22,883 nucleotides of DNA from Bacillota bacterium (lineage in GTDB: Bacteria; Bacillota; Clostridia; Lachnospirales; Lachnospiraceae), in the NCBI GenBank assembly GCA_023387635.1, contig JAEWHU010000243.1, positions 1 to 22,883 on the forward strand. The letters run 5' to 3'. Position 1 is the stretch's first letter. Every line of letters begins with the position of its first letter. The position numbers were made by a program, and so were the translations under genes. The notes beneath the pieces were generated by a model that saw nothing but the letters and a program-made list of their open reading frames with translations, did not search any database and was not told where the DNA came from. Positions 21,522-22,883 of this stretch are shown here, piece after piece.

Positions 21522-22778
21522 ATGATAGTTTCAAAACAAGAAATGCAACGATTATTAGATATTGAGCGAGAGTATAGAAACACTCTTATTAGAATAGATG
21601 AACTATCCAAAAACAATGATGATGCAAATAGTTTACTAGAGAAAAAACAGCAAGAAGTACTTAAATTATCTCAGCAAGTTACCAATTTTAAAAACGAGAT
21701 TGCAAAATACAATGAAATTACAGTTGAAGTTGAGGAATATGTTCGCGAAAGAGAAAATGAAATATCTAAGCTTACTGATGAAATAAAGGAGTATGAAGCA
21801 AAGTTAGAAGATACAAATTTAGAAAAAGAAAAACTAACTGATTCTATCAAAAAGAATGAAAAAGAAGTTCAGAAATTAGAATCAAAACTACTAGATAAAC
21901 AAAATGAAATTGAGTCATTTAAATCAACTTTAGATGAAAAAGAACAGAATATTAAACATATAACAGAACTTCTTGCAGAAACAGAAGTAATATTTGCAAA
22001 CAAAGAAGATGAAATAAACATATTAAAAGAACAAATTAGTACTTTAGAAAATGATAATCAAGATAAATTATCAGATTTACATAATAAAATCGTTTTAATT
22101 TCATCTTTGGAAGATGATTTGAAAAAGGTAAATGAAACATTAAGCAAAAACAAAAGTGAACTAGAGCATGCTGTAACAAATTTGAAAAATACGAATGATG
22201 CTTTGGGATTGAGTAAAAATGAGAATAAGCAACTACAACAAAAACTTATTGATAAAGAGCAACAACTAAATACAATTAAAGAGACGTTATCACAAAAGGA
22301 AAATAAACTTCAAAATCTGAAGGAAGAATTAGAGAAAAAAACAGATAGTTGTGAGCAATTAGAATCTGATTTATCTAATAAAGAAGTAGAAATAGAAAAC
22401 CTTACAAATAGCTTGAATGAAAATGAAAGTGTAATTGAAAATCTTCAAAGTAACATAGAAGAACAAGGAATTATTATAGAAAATCTACAGAATAGTATCA
22501 AAGAAAAAGATAATATCATCGCAGAAAAGGACGATACCATCGAAGATTTCCAAAAGAAAGTCGATGAAAAAGAAAATGCGCTAGTATCTCTTCAAAAGGA
22601 TGTAGAAGAGAAAGAAAATGTGATAGAAGCTCTCCAAAAAGATATAGAAGAAAAAGAACTTACAATAGAAATTCTCCATTCAGATGTGAAAGAAAGTAAA
22701 GAGAGTTTGGAGAATCTTCATAAAGAGCTAAATGAAAAGGCTAACGCAATAGAGACACTTCATGCATATATAAAATAA
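21522..22778 (+). CDS. long coiled-coil protein interrupted by an in-frame TAA
   Basis: Reads 418 aa from ATG 21522, with a weak GGTG just before it, to TAA 22776-22778. It is almost wholly a charged coiled coil: from about residue 235 it is built of consecutive 14-residue (two-heptad) modules such as LSQKENKLQNLKEE, VEEKENVIEALQKD, IEEKELTIEILHSD and LNEKANAIETLHAY. There is no signal peptide or membrane segment. Translation beyond the TAA continues in the same frame and the same 14-residue register to the window edge, so the stop looks like a point change in a longer gene. The N-terminal ~60 residues (MIVSKQEMQRLLDIEREYRN) are less repetitive. Its partner is unknown; it is divergent from the helical protein at 20219. 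Confidence 0.82.
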   Translation: MIVSKQEMQRLLDIEREYRNTLIRIDELSKNNDDANSLLEKKQQEVLKLSQQVTNFKNEIAKYNEITVEVEEYVRERENEISKLTDEIKEYEAKLEDTNLEKEKLTDSIKKNEKEVQKLESKLLDKQNEIESFKSTLDEKEQNIKHITELLAETEVIFANKEDEINILKEQISTLENDNQDKLSDLHNKIVLISSLEDDLKKVNETLSKNKSELEHAVTNLKNTNDALGLSKNENKQLQQKLIDKEQQLNTIKETLSQKENKLQNLKEELEKKTDSCEQLESDLSNKEVEIENLTNSLNENESVIENLQSNIEEQGIIIENLQNSIKEKDNIIAEKDDTIEDFQKKVDEKENALVSLQKDVEEKENVIEALQKDIEEKELTIEILHSDVKESKESLENLHKELNEKANAIETLHAYIK

Positions 22779-22883
22779 AAAGACGAAACTAATGAAATCT
22801 TACAACAATATCTAGATGAAAAAGAAGAAAACATAGATAATCTTACAAATAGCATGAAAGAAAAGGAAAGTGTAATTCAGAAT
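22779..22883 (+). pseudogene. in-frame continuation of the coiled-coil gene past the TAA
   Basis: Directly after the stop the frame reads KDETNEILQQY, LDEKEENIDNLTNS and MKEKESVIQN up to the window edge. The first completes module IK*KDETNEILQQY and the next are full modules, with the hydrophobic positions in phase. There is no start codon with a ribosome binding site here. The DNA at 22838-22883 is also nearly the same as 22398-22442. Confidence 0.7.

Noticed and set aside
1..22883. Mobile element, CRISPR array, tRNA or rRNA genes.
   Set aside because: No transposase or integrase motif, no regularly spaced repeats, and no recognisable tRNA or rRNA sequence on either strand.

Overview
The window is AT-rich, with strong AGGAGG-type ribosome binding sites, many TTG/GTG starts, a GerA-family spore germination protein and an ECF sigma/anti-sigma pair. 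This points to an endospore-forming Clostridia species, most likely a Lachnospiraceae relative; that placement is inference. I see no rRNA, tRNA, CRISPR array, transposase, integrase or phage structural gene. It reads as a chromosomal accessory region built of small, mostly monocistronic genes, each with its own promoter and hairpins.

Layout. 1-254: the 3' end of an unidentified gene. 508-1584: an AraC HTH fused to a SAM methyltransferase, bracketed by two near-identical hairpins. 1840-3258: a solitary GerA/SpoVAF-like protein. 3638-4354: a PlsC-like acyltransferase. 4475-5763: a HAD hydrolase and a Nudix hydrolase, probably co-transcribed. 5866-7224: an XRE HTH fused to an APH-like kinase with a degraded active site. 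7442-10203: a flavodoxin-fold reductase, a short GNAT, an O-methyltransferase-like protein and a P-loop kinase. 10385-12264: a lipoprotein and a two-TM protein. 12325-13907 (minus): a methyltransferase and an aldo/keto reductase, the latter with a MerR-type promoter. 13959-15646: a gene remnant, an XRE-TPR regulator and a 5'-truncated GNAT. 15887-17526: an ECF sigma factor overlapping its zinc-finger anti-sigma. 17727-20053: a COG3044/PF09818 ABC-class ATPase behind a long structured leader with a micro-ORF. 20219-21235 (minus) and 21522-end (plus): a divergent pair, an all-helical protein of unknown family and a long 14-residue-repeat coiled coil broken by one in-frame TAA.

How the genes relate. 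No single pathway links them. The recurring theme is a DNA-binding domain joined to, or sitting beside, an enzyme that could sense or modify small molecules: AraC-methyltransferase, XRE-kinase fold, XRE-TPR, and an aldo/keto reductase under MerR-type control. Around these lie solitary group-transfer enzymes (three methyltransferases counting the fusion, two GNATs, Nudix, HAD, P-loop kinase) that resemble a stress or xenobiotic response repertoire. The most unusual features are the leader of the ABC ATPase, the kinase-fold fusion lacking its DFG-type aspartate, the hairpin pair with compensatory changes around the AraC fusion, and the nonsense codon that leaves the coiled-coil register intact.
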